Assembly: GCF_037975245.1 (NCBI RefSeq)
Contig: NC_092566.1
Coordinates: forward strand, 308,001-372,000
DNA length: 64,000 nt
DNA from: Apostichopus japonicus
Lineage: Eukaryota > Echinodermata > Holothuroidea > Aspidochirotida > Stichopodidae
Direction of reading: 5' to 3'
Below are positions 51,401-63,258 of this stretch, one piece after another (the first letter of the stretch is position 1; each line of letters starts with the position of its first letter). Below the pieces are notes generated by a model, which saw only the letters and a program-made list of their open reading frames with translations, was not told the origin of the DNA and did not search any database. The translations under genes and the position numbers were made by a program.

Positions 51401-51934
51401 TACAAGTGCAATATTACCCATAGACTAAATGTAAGGTTGGTGAGAATGCCTAATCATGTGCTGTGTTTAATCTGAAGCTGTTAAAGCCAATAAGCTTATG
51501 TAACAATGTTAAGTTCACTACACTTCTAGATAGTATTTATAATTGGTTTTGCTGCCTCAACCTGACAGGTTCATATTCTCATAGAAATGTCATATGATTG
51601 TGTTAGACTTTGAACTGTTTTTGTTGTAAGTACCTACCAGGTGCCAGACTGTTTAGAGTTAATTCATGTTGAGTGTGGTTTCTTTCCTACAGGTGTTGCA
51701 TCAGTGAATGGTTTATTATATGTAGTTGGGGGAGATGACGGCACTGCCAATCTGGCGTCTGTCGAGTACTATAATCCACGAAACAATGAATGGAAACGAC
51801 TGACAACGTCCATGACCACCGGTAGGAGCTACTCTGGAATAGCAGTCATTGATAAAATTAAAGTTTGGTTGACAGGAAAGGAGGACACAGCTGCCTCCGC
51901 TGCGGTCTCAAGAGGAGGAACACCTCTGCTGTGA
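42392..51934 (+). CDS. KLHL2: Kelch-like CUL3 adaptor, KLHL2/KLHL3 class, 11 exons
   Basis: The protein is a substrate adaptor for CUL3-RBX1 ubiquitin ligases; vertebrate KLHL3 targets WNK kinases and KLHL2 also binds actin. Exons are 42392-42486, 43086-43314, 44529-44704, 45308-45404, 47433-47699, 48684-48801, 49265-49462, 49581-49682, 50132-50260, 51173-51313 and 51693-51934. They total 1794 nt and encode 597 residues (human KLHL2 593, KLHL3 587). The BTB domain lies at about 20-125, BACK at about 130-235, and six Kelch blades from 289 to about 575, each with a GG pair. RRSS at 417-420 matches the regulatory Ser433 region of KLHL3. CRRNAG matches the region of KLHL3 Arg528. The start has A at -3 and G at +4. 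The single gene looks pre-duplicate to vertebrate KLHL2 and KLHL3, so the symbol stands for the pair. The C-terminus has an unusual extension. Confidence 0.96.
43086..43314 (+). CDS. KLHL2: KLHL2/3 BTB-domain exon
   Basis: The exon encodes [31 protein letters not shown] and [18 protein letters not shown], the core of the BTB/POZ fold that dimerises and binds CUL3. The acceptor is CTTTAG and the donor is GTGAGT. The minus strand is partly open here but shows no protein pattern. Confidence 0.96.
44529..44704 (+). CDS. KLHL2: KLHL2/3 BTB end / 3-box exon
   Basis: The exon encodes [20 protein letters not shown], then [19 protein letters not shown] and a segment matching AEQHF. The LLPAA and [10 protein letters not shown] motifs mark the BTB-BACK junction (3-box) that contributes to CUL3 binding. 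The acceptor is TTTCACAG and the donor is GTATAA. The exon is 176 nt and ends in phase 2. Confidence 0.95.
45308..45404 (+). CDS. KLHL2: KLHL2/3 BACK-domain exon
   Basis: The exon encodes [19 protein letters not shown], then [12 protein letters not shown], matching the BACK-domain segment SEEFLNLGIEQVCSLISSD of human KLHL2. The acceptor is GTTTCCAG and the donor is GTATGT. It completes a Ser codon begun in the preceding exon. Confidence 0.94.
45600..46240. repeat. tandem array with G runs, about 56-66 bp unit, in KLHL2/3 intron
   Basis: About ten copies of a unit with ACTAATTCCTTAACAACAAA and GGTACATACCAGTCTATACC, each with a poly-G tract of about 5-18 G after GGGGATGC. Length changes are mostly in the G run. 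It lies between KLHL2/3 exons 45308-45404 and 47433-47699. Confidence 0.95.
46241..47432. other. KLHL2/3 intron segment with short inverted repeat
   Basis: Non-coding intron sequence. A perfect 11-bp inverted repeat, AAGTCAATGGG at 46771-46781 and CCCATTGACTT at 46813-46823, frames a 31-nt loop. The surrounding 46730-47000 is locally richer in CpG and may be a relic of a small mobile element. Confidence 0.4.
47433..47699 (+). CDS. KLHL2: KLHL2/3 BACK-domain exon 2
   Basis: These 89 codons encode [45 protein letters not shown] and [12 protein letters not shown], the rest of BACK and the linker to the Kelch propeller. The acceptor is CCTCACAAG and the donor is GTCAGT. It is phase 0 at both ends. 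Confidence 0.96.
48040..48530. repeat. tandem repeat, 94-97 bp unit, about 5 copies, in KLHL2/3 intron
   Basis: Copies of GAGTATTTGGAGTTGTGTAT and GTTAGTGTAGCTTGAGTTAT repeat every 94-97 bp, differing by a short indel in TATAATGTG/TATGTG. They lie just upstream of the first Kelch exon. Confidence 0.93.
48684..48801 (+). CDS. KLHL2: KLHL2/3 Kelch blade exon (first)
   Basis: The exon encodes [20 protein letters not shown] and the rest of the first Kelch repeat up to [10 protein letters not shown]. The acceptor is TTCACTCAG and the donor is GTAATG. The [12 protein letters not shown] stretch is diagnostic for the KLHL2/3 group. Confidence 0.97.
49265..49462 (+). CDS. KLHL2: KLHL2/3 Kelch blade exon (second and part of third)
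   Basis: The exon encodes [40 protein letters not shown], and then [14 protein letters not shown]. The acceptor is TGTTCTAG and the donor is GTAAGC. The intron phase (1) is constant across the remaining Kelch exons, as expected for repeat-by-repeat exon structure. Confidence 0.97.
49581..49682 (+). CDS. KLHL2: KLHL2/3 Kelch exon with RRSS site
   Basis: The exon encodes [15 protein letters not shown] and [15 protein letters not shown]. In vertebrate KLHL3 the corresponding RRSS serine (Ser433) is a kinase target that controls substrate binding; the motif is intact here. The acceptor is GTTGTTTTAG and the donor is GTGAGT. Confidence 0.96.
50132..50260 (+). CDS. KLHL2: KLHL2/3 Kelch exon
   Basis: The exon encodes [20 protein letters not shown], then [20 protein letters not shown]. 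The acceptor follows a long T tract ending TGTGCAG, and the donor is GTACAG. It aligns without gaps to the human [18 protein letters not shown] blade. Confidence 0.96.
50360..50860. repeat. degenerate repeat, three diverged copies, in KLHL2/3 intron
   Basis: Three related stretches start near 50406, 50613 and 50744 with CTTGTAAACACGAT-like words, then ATATTTGGCATATGGCT and GGTCA-rich ends. It looks like a diverged dispersed repeat of the GGTCA-rich type and lies between two Kelch exons. Confidence 0.6.
51173..51313 (+). CDS. KLHL2: KLHL2/3 Kelch exon with CRRNAG
   Basis: The exon encodes [20 protein letters not shown], then [20 protein letters not shown]. The Arg in CRRNAG corresponds to KLHL3 Arg528, a substrate-contact residue mutated in human hypertension. 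The acceptor is TCCTAAG and the donor is GTAAGC. Confidence 0.96.
51693..51934 (+). CDS. KLHL2: KLHL2/3 last coding exon with extended C-terminus
   Basis: The exon encodes [33 protein letters not shown] and [16 protein letters not shown]. After VIDK, where human KLHL2 ends in two more residues, the frame continues for about 24 residues ([14 protein letters not shown], then an Arg/Gly/Pro-rich end) before TGA at 51932-51934. The acceptor is TTTCCTACAG. Confidence 0.95.
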
Positions 51935-52363
51935 AAGAAAGAACTTATAGACTAATATGTGATTATGCAAGCTAATGCCAATAGAGCAGAGTTAGAAAAG
52001 CTTTAAACAGAGTGTTATAAATACAGAGCAAATCCTATGTAAATGTTTGCCATCTAGGTTATGGATAGATTCAAGGAGAGAATATGGAATGTATGAAGTG
52101 ATAGATTTGAATTCAATGTTAAGAAAAGAACAGTTATTGGGATTGCCTGGCCTCTTGTAGCTGATCTATGATGGTTCACTGACCTGCAACAGGATGGGAT
52201 TTGGTTGAGGGAAATTTAACCATTTATTTCTGACGATACAAGGTAGTGCTTCTTGCAAAGAATTACAGTGAGGATTATGGCATATGGCTACAGTGGTTAC
52301 TAATATTAAAGGCTGAGGATTAGACATGTGATGGATCTATGACCTTCAACAAATGCAGCTGTA

Positions 52364-52830
52364 TTGATGGATCTAGCCATGGTTACTTCTGATGGATCTA
52401 ACCATGGTTACTACTGATGGATCTAACCATGGTTACTACTGATGGATCTAGCCATGGTTACTACCGATGGATCTAACCATGGTTACTGCTGATGGATCTA
52501 ACCATGGTTACTACCGATGGATCTAACCATGGTTACTACTGATGGATCTAACCATGGTTACTGCTGATGGATCTAACCATGGTTACTACTGATGGATCTA
52601 ACCATGGTTACTGCTGATGGATCTAGCCATGGTTACTACTGATGGATTTAACCATGGTTACTACTGATGGATCTAACCATGGTTACTTCTGATGGATCTA
52701 ACCATGGTTACTGCTAATGGATCTAACCATGGTTACTGCTGATGGATCTAGCCATGGTTACTGCTGATCTTACCATGGTTACTACTGATGGATCTAACCA
52801 TGGTTACTTCTGATGGATCTAACCATGGTA
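52364..52830. repeat. tandem array, 25-bp unit with perfect palindrome, about 19 copies
   Basis: The unit is GATGGATCTAACCATGGTTA followed by CTACT, CTGCT or CTTCT. Each standard copy contains the perfect 12-bp palindrome TAACCATGGTTA. The array begins about 430 bp after the KLHL2/3 stop and is likely transcribed in its 3' UTR. Confidence 0.96.
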
Positions 52831-53194
52831 AATAACTTACTGCTGATGATGTGAGGTTGAGCTTCATTCAAAGAGAACTTGCTGGGCAGTTCCCAATTCA
52901 GTGTGTTGAATGTGAATGTGTAGACTGGAACCAATGTGTGTGTACCTTAAGTCTGTAACAAATTTAAAAATCATCAAATCTTTGTTATTGTGATTTGTGT
53001 CAAATTTATAACCAGATCAGAATTTTTCAGGTTGCATGGCCTTTAGTCAGACAGTCAAATAGTACAATTCATTGGCTGCAGCAGTTTATGATTTCTGCTG
53101 ATAAATAAGTAATAATAATAATAATATGTGAGTGTTGACTATAAGTTTACTTGCTATGTCAAAGGTCATGTAACCTATCCTACATGAATGGAGA

Positions 53195-53515
53195 TATGTT
53201 TAGGTTGTTATGAGTAACATAATGGGCTTTAAAAATGGCTTAGGTTGTTATGAGTAACATAATGGGCTTTAAAAATGGCTAAGGTTGTTATGAGTAACAT
53301 AATGGGTTGTTCAAATGGCTTAGGTTGTTATGAGTAACATAATGGGTTGTTCAAATGGCTTAGGTTGGTATGAGTAACAAGCTGGGCCGTTCAAATGGCT
53401 TAGGTTGATATGAGCAACATTATGGGCCGTTCAAATTAGTTAGGTTGATATGAGTAACATAATGGGCCGTTCAAATTGTTTAGGTTGTTGTGAGTAGCAA
53501 GGTGGACTGTTCAAT
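53195..53515. repeat. tandem repeat, 40-bp unit, about 8 copies
   Basis: Copies of TAGGTTGTTATGAGTAACAT and AATGGGCTTTAAAAATGGCT repeat every 40 bp, diverging toward the right end. They lie downstream of KLHL2/3. Confidence 0.93.
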
Positions 53516-54576
53516 GCTTTAACATCTGGTTTCTTTGTATTATATACAAATATATGTTATATACCATCACAATCAGTCTAATGTTAAAATAAGGTGAAGA
53601 TGGTTCTGGATGGTACAAAATGATCAAGTTATAAGGAATATTCATTAACATAAAACTATCTCTAAGTTACACCAAATTTTGTTTTTATTTCACCAAACTT
53701 TTTATTTTGTTGTAAAAATGGAGACACATTTGAATCAGTTTTATGAATCTTTTAACCATGCGAGCTTTGAAGATGAATGCAACAATCACAACATGATATA
53801 GATGTATTACTGTGAAGTTGTGTGGGTTCAGTGATCATTATTAATTTCAGCTGACAGGTTTGTCATTATTGCAATCATGCTGTGGCTTTATCCACAATAA
53901 GGGACAGCACCATGAAGATTGTCATGGAAGCGATGCATATGATTGAATCAGTAAACCAGAGTGTTGTAACAGTTCTTTCTAATGCTAGAAATATCAAAGC
54001 TGGTCACCATAATACAAATTTTAAACTTCTTACACTGCCATTCTTAGATCAGTTTTAGTCGTTTTGACATTACCTAACATTTCCTCCCCCCCCACCCCCA
54101 TAATGTCTGATGTCCCTGTGTATAATCAGGTAAACCTATGCCATCCTTCTCAAGATCTAGTGAGCATTTATGATATCCATCAAAATGTGGGAATGATTTG
54201 AGGAGTTCAGCCTGCACAAAAGTACAGTGATTAACATGGAGGAATTAAAGTCTGGAGGCAAAACACAGAGAAGGGTTCCTTGTTGGCCCCAGTTAATTGA
54301 AGTTATCAGTGTATTGGGTAGCATTATTATCAGTGATCAATGGACACAGCTGTATGGATTTAACTGTAGCTAGAATGCAATGTGTACACTAAGACTTGGA
54401 GGTCCTTTCAAGTGCTCTTAAATTGTTTTTAATATTATTGACACTATTGTAAAGAATGTGGTATATAGCAGTGAAACGTAAAAATATTTGTATTTAAGAC
54501 TTTTTATCATTGCTTTGCATCACATAAGTATATGAAGCCTAGTGACAAAGAGTTTACATCCTAAAATCATTATTTA

Positions 54577-54582
54577 AATAAA
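54577..54582 (+). terminator. candidate KLHL2/3 polyadenylation signal
   Basis: AATAAA about 2.6 kb after the KLHL2/3 stop, with a second AATAAA at 54657-54662. I saw no clear hexamer closer to the stop, which would give a long 3' UTR containing both downstream repeat arrays. There is no transcript evidence. Confidence 0.3.
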
Positions 54583-54600
54583 TTCAACATGTCTTTAGAT

Positions 54601-57600
54601 TATGTGATAACATTGCATGATATCTGTGCTGATCTGCCTCCCTGATGTTTTGTAGAAATAAAAAGTAAGTTCTCTTTTCACATGCCCTCTGCATGTAGTC
54701 ATGTAAATTGCCTTGTGGTTTCTTTTGCGGTGAGAATGGTTACTAGGAACTGGACAAGTTTGTTGGGGATGGTGTTTAAATGGAAGTTCCACTAAGTAAC
54801 TGTGAACAATTGACTGATTTAAACCACCACTTCTTAGCATGAATCATATATGCCACAATACAGTAGATCACCGCTTTTAATATTTTATTTGGGTCACATC
54901 AAAAATGCAATGTACCCATGGTTACCTTCCTAGCACAGTGGTAGTTAAATAAATCTGTAGAATTCTTTATGAAGTACTCTGGATGTTAAATCTATTTTTT
55001 ATTAAATAATTAACAGACTAGCCACTGCAAACAGTTATGATAGTTTGATCAGAGGAAGCAGTTGGGAGGGGATTTTTGCTCAATTTCAAACTTTGTGTGG
55101 TTACAACCTAGTAAAACTCACATTCCTAAAATTCAATAAAAATCTAAAACAATGCACTACATGATATGTTATTGACCATGTATAAGAATGAGTCTTTAGC
55201 GTGCCAGTTGGGTGTGGGGGGGGGGGGGGGGAGTTAGCTCCAAGATGGTGCCGCAGTGTTCAGATACTTTTGGTGCATGTTTAAGTTCATGACTACATAC
55301 TCCAATATCTTTATGAGAGCTTGGCATTTCATGTTATCATTTGACCACAAAATACTCTAGTCACTGCATCAAAGAAATAACTAATGTTTGTATTTTCAGT
55401 GTAGTTTTGTGATAGTAGTAAATAGCTTGACATTTGACAGAAACAGCAACTAGTGATAAAGAAAATAGACATTAATGAACAATCAAAGTGATAGGTACAA
55501 GTGTCGGGCCCTGTATTCTTCAAGTTCCTCTTCAAACAAGCAGCGTAAAAAAACCAAAATTCTTCAGTGAATCATGTTGACAAAAGGACTTAATTAATTG
55601 GCATACCTTCTTTATCTTACAAACTGGTGAATCATCAAAGCAATGAAATGAAGCCATCAACATTAGATTAACCTTACGTGACAAAATTACACCTAACACA
55701 TTGCAAGATGCTGTTTCCTAATGAAATAAACTCATAACCACGACTCATAACCATGGTAGCAATGTGTCATTGCCTGTAACTGATGTGATATTATTTCACA
55801 ACAAGATCTTGTTCGGAATCAAATCACAAGTTCATTAACTGATCCAAACTACACTTCCAGGGCTTCCAAGCCAAGACGGCTTTATGTGCGATTAACACAG
55901 AAAATTGAAATAACTGAACAGTTTACATACCTGCTCTATTCGATATTAAATTTACATAAGAAACCAATTGCTAACGGTCACTGAAGTCACTTCTGAATTG
56001 AGAAACCTTGAATATATCTACCCAGTGGTGTGCTTTTTATCACTCAACCAATACATCTCTCCATATGTGAAAAGCTAATTACCACTAAAGACTTAAGCTG
56101 AATAAAATAAGTATAACAATACAAAGACTTCTTGGATACTGATACATCATTTTGAAGGATGAAACTAGTCTGCTAATATTAATGTAAGGAATAACATTGT
56201 TATTAATAACCATTCAACATTTTACCATAATGTAATGTTGATAACATTTCATGACCAGAGGTATTAAAACTTGCTCCAGATATGACATTATTCCCATGAA
56301 CTTAACTTTGGCACATTTTACAGATACAAGTATTAGTTCACCAAGGATCGTTATTGTTAAAGGACCTAAATTTTTTACTAGGAGCCAATTTTTAATCAAT
56401 GCTGTTGAATCCATTGCCATGATATTGCTGTCCCTGACTAATTCATTTCTGTTAGGATCCTCAAAACATCCCTAATGAAGGAAATATTGGTTTGGGGAAC
56501 TTCACAGCTTTCATAGTAACTCTGATTTTTAAAGCAGTCAGGTAGTAAGAGTCTATTTGTGCAAAACATCCAATAAAATATCTTGTATTGGTGTTAGAAT
56601 GATGTAACAGAGATAACATGCAGATCAGGCTCTTTATGAGAACATAGAAAACAAATTTCAAATGGTCACAAATGTTCATGCATCCTGGTTGAAACAGCAA
56701 AAAAATGGAATCTCCCTTCAAGTCCCACTTCATTTGTTTTGTTTTTTGTGTGTTCAACTGGTGACCACTCATTAGCAAAAGTGAGACTCTGATTCTGAAC
56801 TTGTGAGAGGACAATTTACAATTTTTTGATGAATTATTAATCATAGAATTAATGATGTCACTAGTCACTGCTGTATGAAAATCAACCAAACACTTAAAAT
56901 GAATTATACAACATCTTTGCTTACTTTTATACAAATGGGAGACATTCAACATTTGCCAGTACTTAAGAATAACCATGGGCAGCCCCCCCCCCCTTGCCCC
57001 CTCTCAAACAGTCATATTAAACTACAAAACAATTTAAAAAAAAATCTGTGAATACAATTGAGAATGGCCAACAGTGAAAGGTTCAATGCTTTCTCCAAGA
57101 GACAAGGATTAAAAGCTCTTCATTTAATAACAGAGAGTAATAAAGCATAAAGGTTTAGTACTGAAACTGTCTACATATACCATTTTAGAGACATATTCAT
57201 GTTACCCTCTCACAGACAGACACATTCACAATTACCATTTCACAGAAGGATCTACACTACAGAGTAACTATCACAAGTATATCTGTAGCTTTGCTACATG
57301 TCATGGAAAAAAAAGAACATTTCTGTCATTTGAGAAGTATCTGAGTAAACAAAACAAAGCTAGTTTGGTGGTGTACAATTTAGTGTGACAAAATGTCATG
57401 CGAATCTTCAATGCAACCTTAAACACATACTTAGAAAAAGTGGACATCAATATTTGCATCAGGACTTTTGAACACTCCATTATAGGGACAGGTGGTAAAT
57501 AATGTGTCTAAAACATTTACTGTTGAACAATTTATCCAATTTTAAGAAATGTCTAAAGTAGAATAATAATTTTACAAATTTCTGACCCAAAGAAACAATA

Positions 57601-60336
57601 CTCAAATCATAATTAAGATGTGATAACTTCTGAACACTCTCCATGTGAGTAATCTGTTTCTATGTACAGTACACCATACCAGCAGGGAGCTGAGAAACAT
57701 TAAGAGACCCAATATCTTAGTCATCTTATCCAAAAGACAAACAGCCTAAGCCACCAACAGTCTCGATAGGGGATATTCCCACCACCGGGAGATCAGTTCA
57801 AGTAATTACTTTGTAGGGTGTTTGATCATATACAAGGTTAAACAGCTTATAATTCCAAACCTCACCAGAGCTGACACTTCAAGTCAGATATATGTATGTT
57901 AGGCATTCAACTATGATACAAGAGAGACAAATTGTACTCCAGAACTTGAAAGTACTCATCCCGTATTCAAACATTAGTACTCACTTGGCACTTGGACTTA
58001 TTATAATTATACTCAATTTGAATACTGAGTTTCAGGTTATTTCATAACTTGAATCAGACTTTATCCAGCCTGTAGCTTACAATATGGTTACGATTCTATC
58101 TGACAAGGGCAAGGGAAAGAATAAATTTTTGTTACTTTTTTTTCCTTTTTTCTTCTATTGAAATTGAAATTTACAAAATTGGCAGATATGCTGTTTGCCA
58201 ACATCAAATCTAAAACAAATCACAAAATAAATTGCAACACCAAGAACCATCATGCATCATCTCTAACGGTGAGAATCTCATTGGGCAACCTTCCATCCCA
58301 CTCTTACAACCCAACCCCATTCCTCTACACCCATTCACATAGTCATTCGGTGAAGCACTGTTGACCCCTCATTACCTCACAAAGTAAAGATGTCACATTA
58401 CTCCTACAGTAAGTATAAAGTAACTTATTTTACAATGTTTACTCCCAATCCAAGCTACAACAGCCATTAACTGATGTTACACAGACTGTTACAAGTTGTT
58501 GAAGACAACCAGCCCCGTCCATTGCTGCTATGGTGGATCAAAGAAGAACCAGTTTATTTACAATGATCCACTGGTTGACCTCTTGCCTTGACACCTATCA
58601 TCCTAATCATCCTAATCATATGGGACACCCAATATTATTGTTTGCTTATCTTATCCTTAGAATAAACTCAAGAGTAAGGGATTTCCATTTAGGAAATTTA
58701 ACAATTAAATTAACATTAACAGATAACAGACTCAATTACAAGTCGTCTATGGGGAAGGACAGACAGCTACTTGAAGGATGAATAAACTTGCTTAACTTAA
58801 AATGTGGGATTCTGGATAGGTCTGCCTTGCTGCTAGTTTGTAATATGAGACTATATATTTAAGCTTTAACTTCAAGTGCATGCAAACTAGCAGCCACATT
58901 AATGACAATGCTGTAAAGGCAGCTAGTACCAACACTTAGAAGTCTCAATCTTAATACACTAAATAAATGTAAACATTTCTAGGAGTAGTGATGGCAAATG
59001 TAAGGATCATATGAATGCATTGCTACCCTACTAATGAGAAGGAAAAGTAGATGGGAAAAAAATGTTTTCATGTTCACAAAGAAATTTAAAAGTGTAAAAT
59101 GCCTTTAGTTTGATACATTAATGCTTTTGGGATAAGGATACCTACTTTCAATAAACTGTAGCAGCTGCAAAGGGACAGGTCAGGACATGAAATAAACACA
59201 ACTTCTGTTGTGATAATAAAGTATTTAAAGGGATGTACTAGACATCAGTCTCGTCCATAGGGTTGGCTGATGTACAGTACATGCTTCTATAGCGTAACCA
59301 CATAATGTACAACATCTCAGACTGCTGAACTTTCTCTTTCAATTTTCAAACTCAATACAAAGTGTCTACAGTAAACTACGTCATTGTTCAATGAGAATGA
59401 TACTTTCAAATCCTCAGTGAAGGTACAAGACAGAGAGAATGCAGCGAGGGAGCTGTACATTATTCATACATGGTCTGAGCTACATAGCTACATAGCTACC
59501 AGACCAACTGTGTGTAATTGGTAGCTACTTTGTCCTCCTTACATTTCATGCCTTACTGCTCTACTCTCTCTCTCTCAACTAATATAATATACAAACCCTG
59601 CCCTTTGGATTATTTCAGAAACAAAACTGACTTGGCATTGTAACCAGCACCACGGCATGGGAAAGTTTGACAACCTCTAAATATATCTTAACAATTTGTA
59701 TGGATAAGTTGCAAACAATGGTAGTGATGTCCCCACATGAAAAATGTGTATATTGCCCAACCCTACCAAAGCATGACACTTCAACATCCCTTAACTACAT
59801 CTGTCTATAGAACAAATAACACACACTCCAATGGCTGCTATCCTCTCACATACAGTACTATATAAAATACTACTTATTACCAAACAGGAGAAGAACAAAT
59901 TGGATAATTTCAAACGTCATTATTTTCCTTCCAATGTACTCCAAACCATGACATAACTGACTGTTGTCACAGGACAATATACAACATTTGTACTGTTCAC
60001 ATGTTTCATCTTGATGTTATTTACAACTATGATAAACACAATAGATACCAGGGTATTGTTCTTGGGGGGTTTTGGGTTTTTTTTTTTGTCTTTTATTTTG
60101 TTTGGGATATTTGTTTGTTCCTCCAAGCAGACTATATCAGTTCTGTAAGAATCAGTTTTGAAAGGGAAAACCCTTTACATAATCACACATGCTCCGGTGA
60201 GTCTTCATTAGTATGGAAGAAATGAGATTACTACCAGGCCCAAGAATAACAAGACTTAGTAGAGGGTGCCCTACATTCAGGATGATGAGAAACAAAGGAC
60301 AGGAAAAAATTAAGGATCACATTAATGTTCATGAGG
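54601..60336. other. convergent intergenic region / UBE2D 3' side, no gene seen
   Basis: AT-rich sequence between the convergent KLHL2/3 and UBE2D genes. It holds mononucleotide G or C runs near 55216-55232 and 56982-56992. The largest open frame (minus 56461-56976, 171 codons) has no recognisable pattern and is probably chance. Part of the right side may be UBE2D 3' UTR. Confidence 0.5.
60092..60097 (-). terminator. candidate UBE2D polyadenylation signal
   Basis: AATAAA on the minus strand, about 240 nt downstream of the UBE2D stop. It is the nearest clear hexamer I saw, but an A-rich genomic tract follows it. Longer 3' UTRs are common in this family. Confidence 0.3.
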
Positions 60337-61017
<681 letters not shown>

Positions 61018-61227
61018 TTAAGACACATAATAAAGACTAGCTAACCTTATATGAAACTGGAGAATACTTCAGTTTTAAATGTACAAGACAATAATTTACA
61101 AACAACAAGCAACCTGTGGTATAATATCTCTCAATAACACCTTACAAGCTTCTTATGCACCAACAAAATTCATCATATACACAAACTGATGCTATCTGTA
61201 CAACAATAAAGTTCCACCAGAGCTTCT

Positions 61228-63258
61228 TTGTCTCCCCACTACAGCAGTACTCTATCTACCTAGCTACAGTACTCTATCTACCAAGCTGCAACAGTACTCT
61301 ATCTACCAAGCTGCAGCAGTACTCTATCTACCAAGCTACAGCAGCACTCTATCTACCAAGCTGCAGCAGTACTCTACCAAGCTGCAGCAGTACTCTATCT
61401 ACCAAGCTACAGCAGTACTCTATCTTCCAAGCTACAGCAGCACTCTATCTACCAAGCTACAGCAGTACTCTATCTTCCAAGCTACAGCAGCACTCTATCT
61501 ACCAAACTACAGCAGTACTCTATCTATCAAGCTACAGCAGTACTCTATCTATCAAGCTACAGCAGTACTCTATCTATCAAGCTACAGCAGTACTCTATCT
61601 ACCAAGCTACAGCAGTACTCTATCTATCAAGCTACAGCAGTACTCTATCTTCCAAGCTACAGCAGTACTCTATCTACCAAGCTACAGCGGTACTCTATCT
61701 ATTGAGCTACAGCAGTACTCTATCTACCGAGCTACAGCAGTACTCTATCTACCAAGCTACAGCAGTAATCTATCTACCAAGCTACAGCAGTACTCTATCT
61801 ATCAAGCTACAGCAGTACTCTATCTACCAAGCTACAGCAGTACTCTATCTACCAAGCTACAGCAGTACTCTATCTATCAAGCTACAGCAGTACTCTATCT
61901 ACCAAGCTACAGCAGTACTCTATCTACCAAGCTGCAGCAGTACTCTAACTACCAAGCTGCAGCAGTACTCTATCAAGCTACAGCAGTACTCTATCTACCA
62001 AGCTACAGCAGTACTCTATCTACCAAGCTGCAGCAGTACTCTATCAAGCTATAGCAGTACTCTATCTACCAAGCTACAGCAGTACTCTATCTACTAAGCT
62101 ACAGCAGTACTCTATCTACCAAGCTACAGCAGCACTCTATCTATCAAGCTACAGCGGTACTCTATCTATTGAGCTACAGCAGTACTCTATCTACCAAGCT
62201 ACAGCAGTACTCTATCTACCAAGCTACAGCAGTACTCTATCTATCAAGCTACAGCAGTACTCTATCTACCAAGCTACAGCAGTACTCTATCTACCAAGCT
62301 ACAGCAGTACTCTATCTATCAAGCTACAGCAGTACTCTATCTACCAAGCTACAGCAGTACTCTATCTACCAAGCTGCAGCAGTACTCTAACTACCAAGCT
62401 GCAGCAGTACTCTATCAAGCTACAGCAGTACTCTATCTACCAAGCTGCAGCAGTACTCTATCTACCAAGCTGCAGCAGTACTCTATCTACTAAGCTACAG
62501 CAGTACTCTATCTACCAAGCTACAGCAGTACTCTATCTACCAAGCTACAGCAGTACTCTATCAAGCTACAGCAGTACTCTATCTACCAAGCTGCAGCAGT
62601 ACTCTATCTACCAAGCTGCAGCAGTACTCTATCTACCAAGCTACAGCAGTACTCTATCTACCAAGCTACAGCAGTACTCTATCTACTAAGCTACAGCAGT
62701 ACTCTATCTACCAAGCTACAGCAGTACTCTATCTACCAAGCTACAGCAGTACTCTATCAAGCTACAGCAGTACTCTATCTACCAAGCTGCAGCAGTACTC
62801 TATCTACTAAGCTGCAGCAGTACTCTATCTACTAAGCTACAGCAGTACTCTATCTACCAAGCTACAGCAGTACTCTATCTACCAAGCTACAGCAGTACTC
62901 TATCTACCAAGCTACAGCAGTACTCTATCTACCAAGCTACAGCAGTACTCTATCTACCAAGCTACAGCAGTACTCTATCTATCAAGCTACAGCAGTACTC
63001 TATCAAGCTACAGCAGTACTCTATCTACCAAGCTGCAGCAGTACTCTATCTACTAAGCTGCAGCAGTACTCTATCTACCAAGCTACAGCAGTACTCTATC
63101 TACCAAGCTACAGCAGTACTCTATCTACCAAGCTACAGCAGTACTCTATCTACCAAGCTACAGCAGTACTCTATCTACCAAGCTGCAGCAGTACTCTATC
63201 TTCCAAGCTGCAGCAGTACTCTATCTACCAAGCTACAGCAGTACTCTATCTTCCAAGT
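61228..63258. repeat. tandem array, 25-bp unit, about 80 copies, in UBE2D intron
   Basis: The unit is TACTCTATCTACCAAGCTAC plus AGCAG. Common variants are GCTGCAG, TATCAAG, TCTTCCAAG and shortened copies with TCTATCAAG. Blocks of several units recur, for example around 62200-62400 and 62450-63050. The long plus-strand frames through it are repeat artefacts. Confidence 0.98.

Larger units (their letters stand above)
51935..54600 (+). other. probable KLHL2/3 3' UTR and flank
   Basis: No coding potential is seen after the TGA. Two tandem arrays (52364-52830 and 53195-53515) and a (AAT)n patch near 53108-53125 lie here. The first clear polyadenylation hexamers are at 54577 and 54657. The true transcript end is unknown. 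Confidence 0.4.

Noticed and set aside
56461-56976. 171-codon minus-strand frame in the KLHL2/3-UBE2D interval
   Set aside because: No recognisable motif, AT-rich composition and no splice or promoter context; chance is more likely. Transcript evidence would change this.
61155-62054. 299-codon Ser/Tyr/Leu/Gln-rich open frame
   Set aside because: It is the translation of the 25-bp array inside the UBE2D intron, on the strand opposite to the gene; no start context or unique domain.
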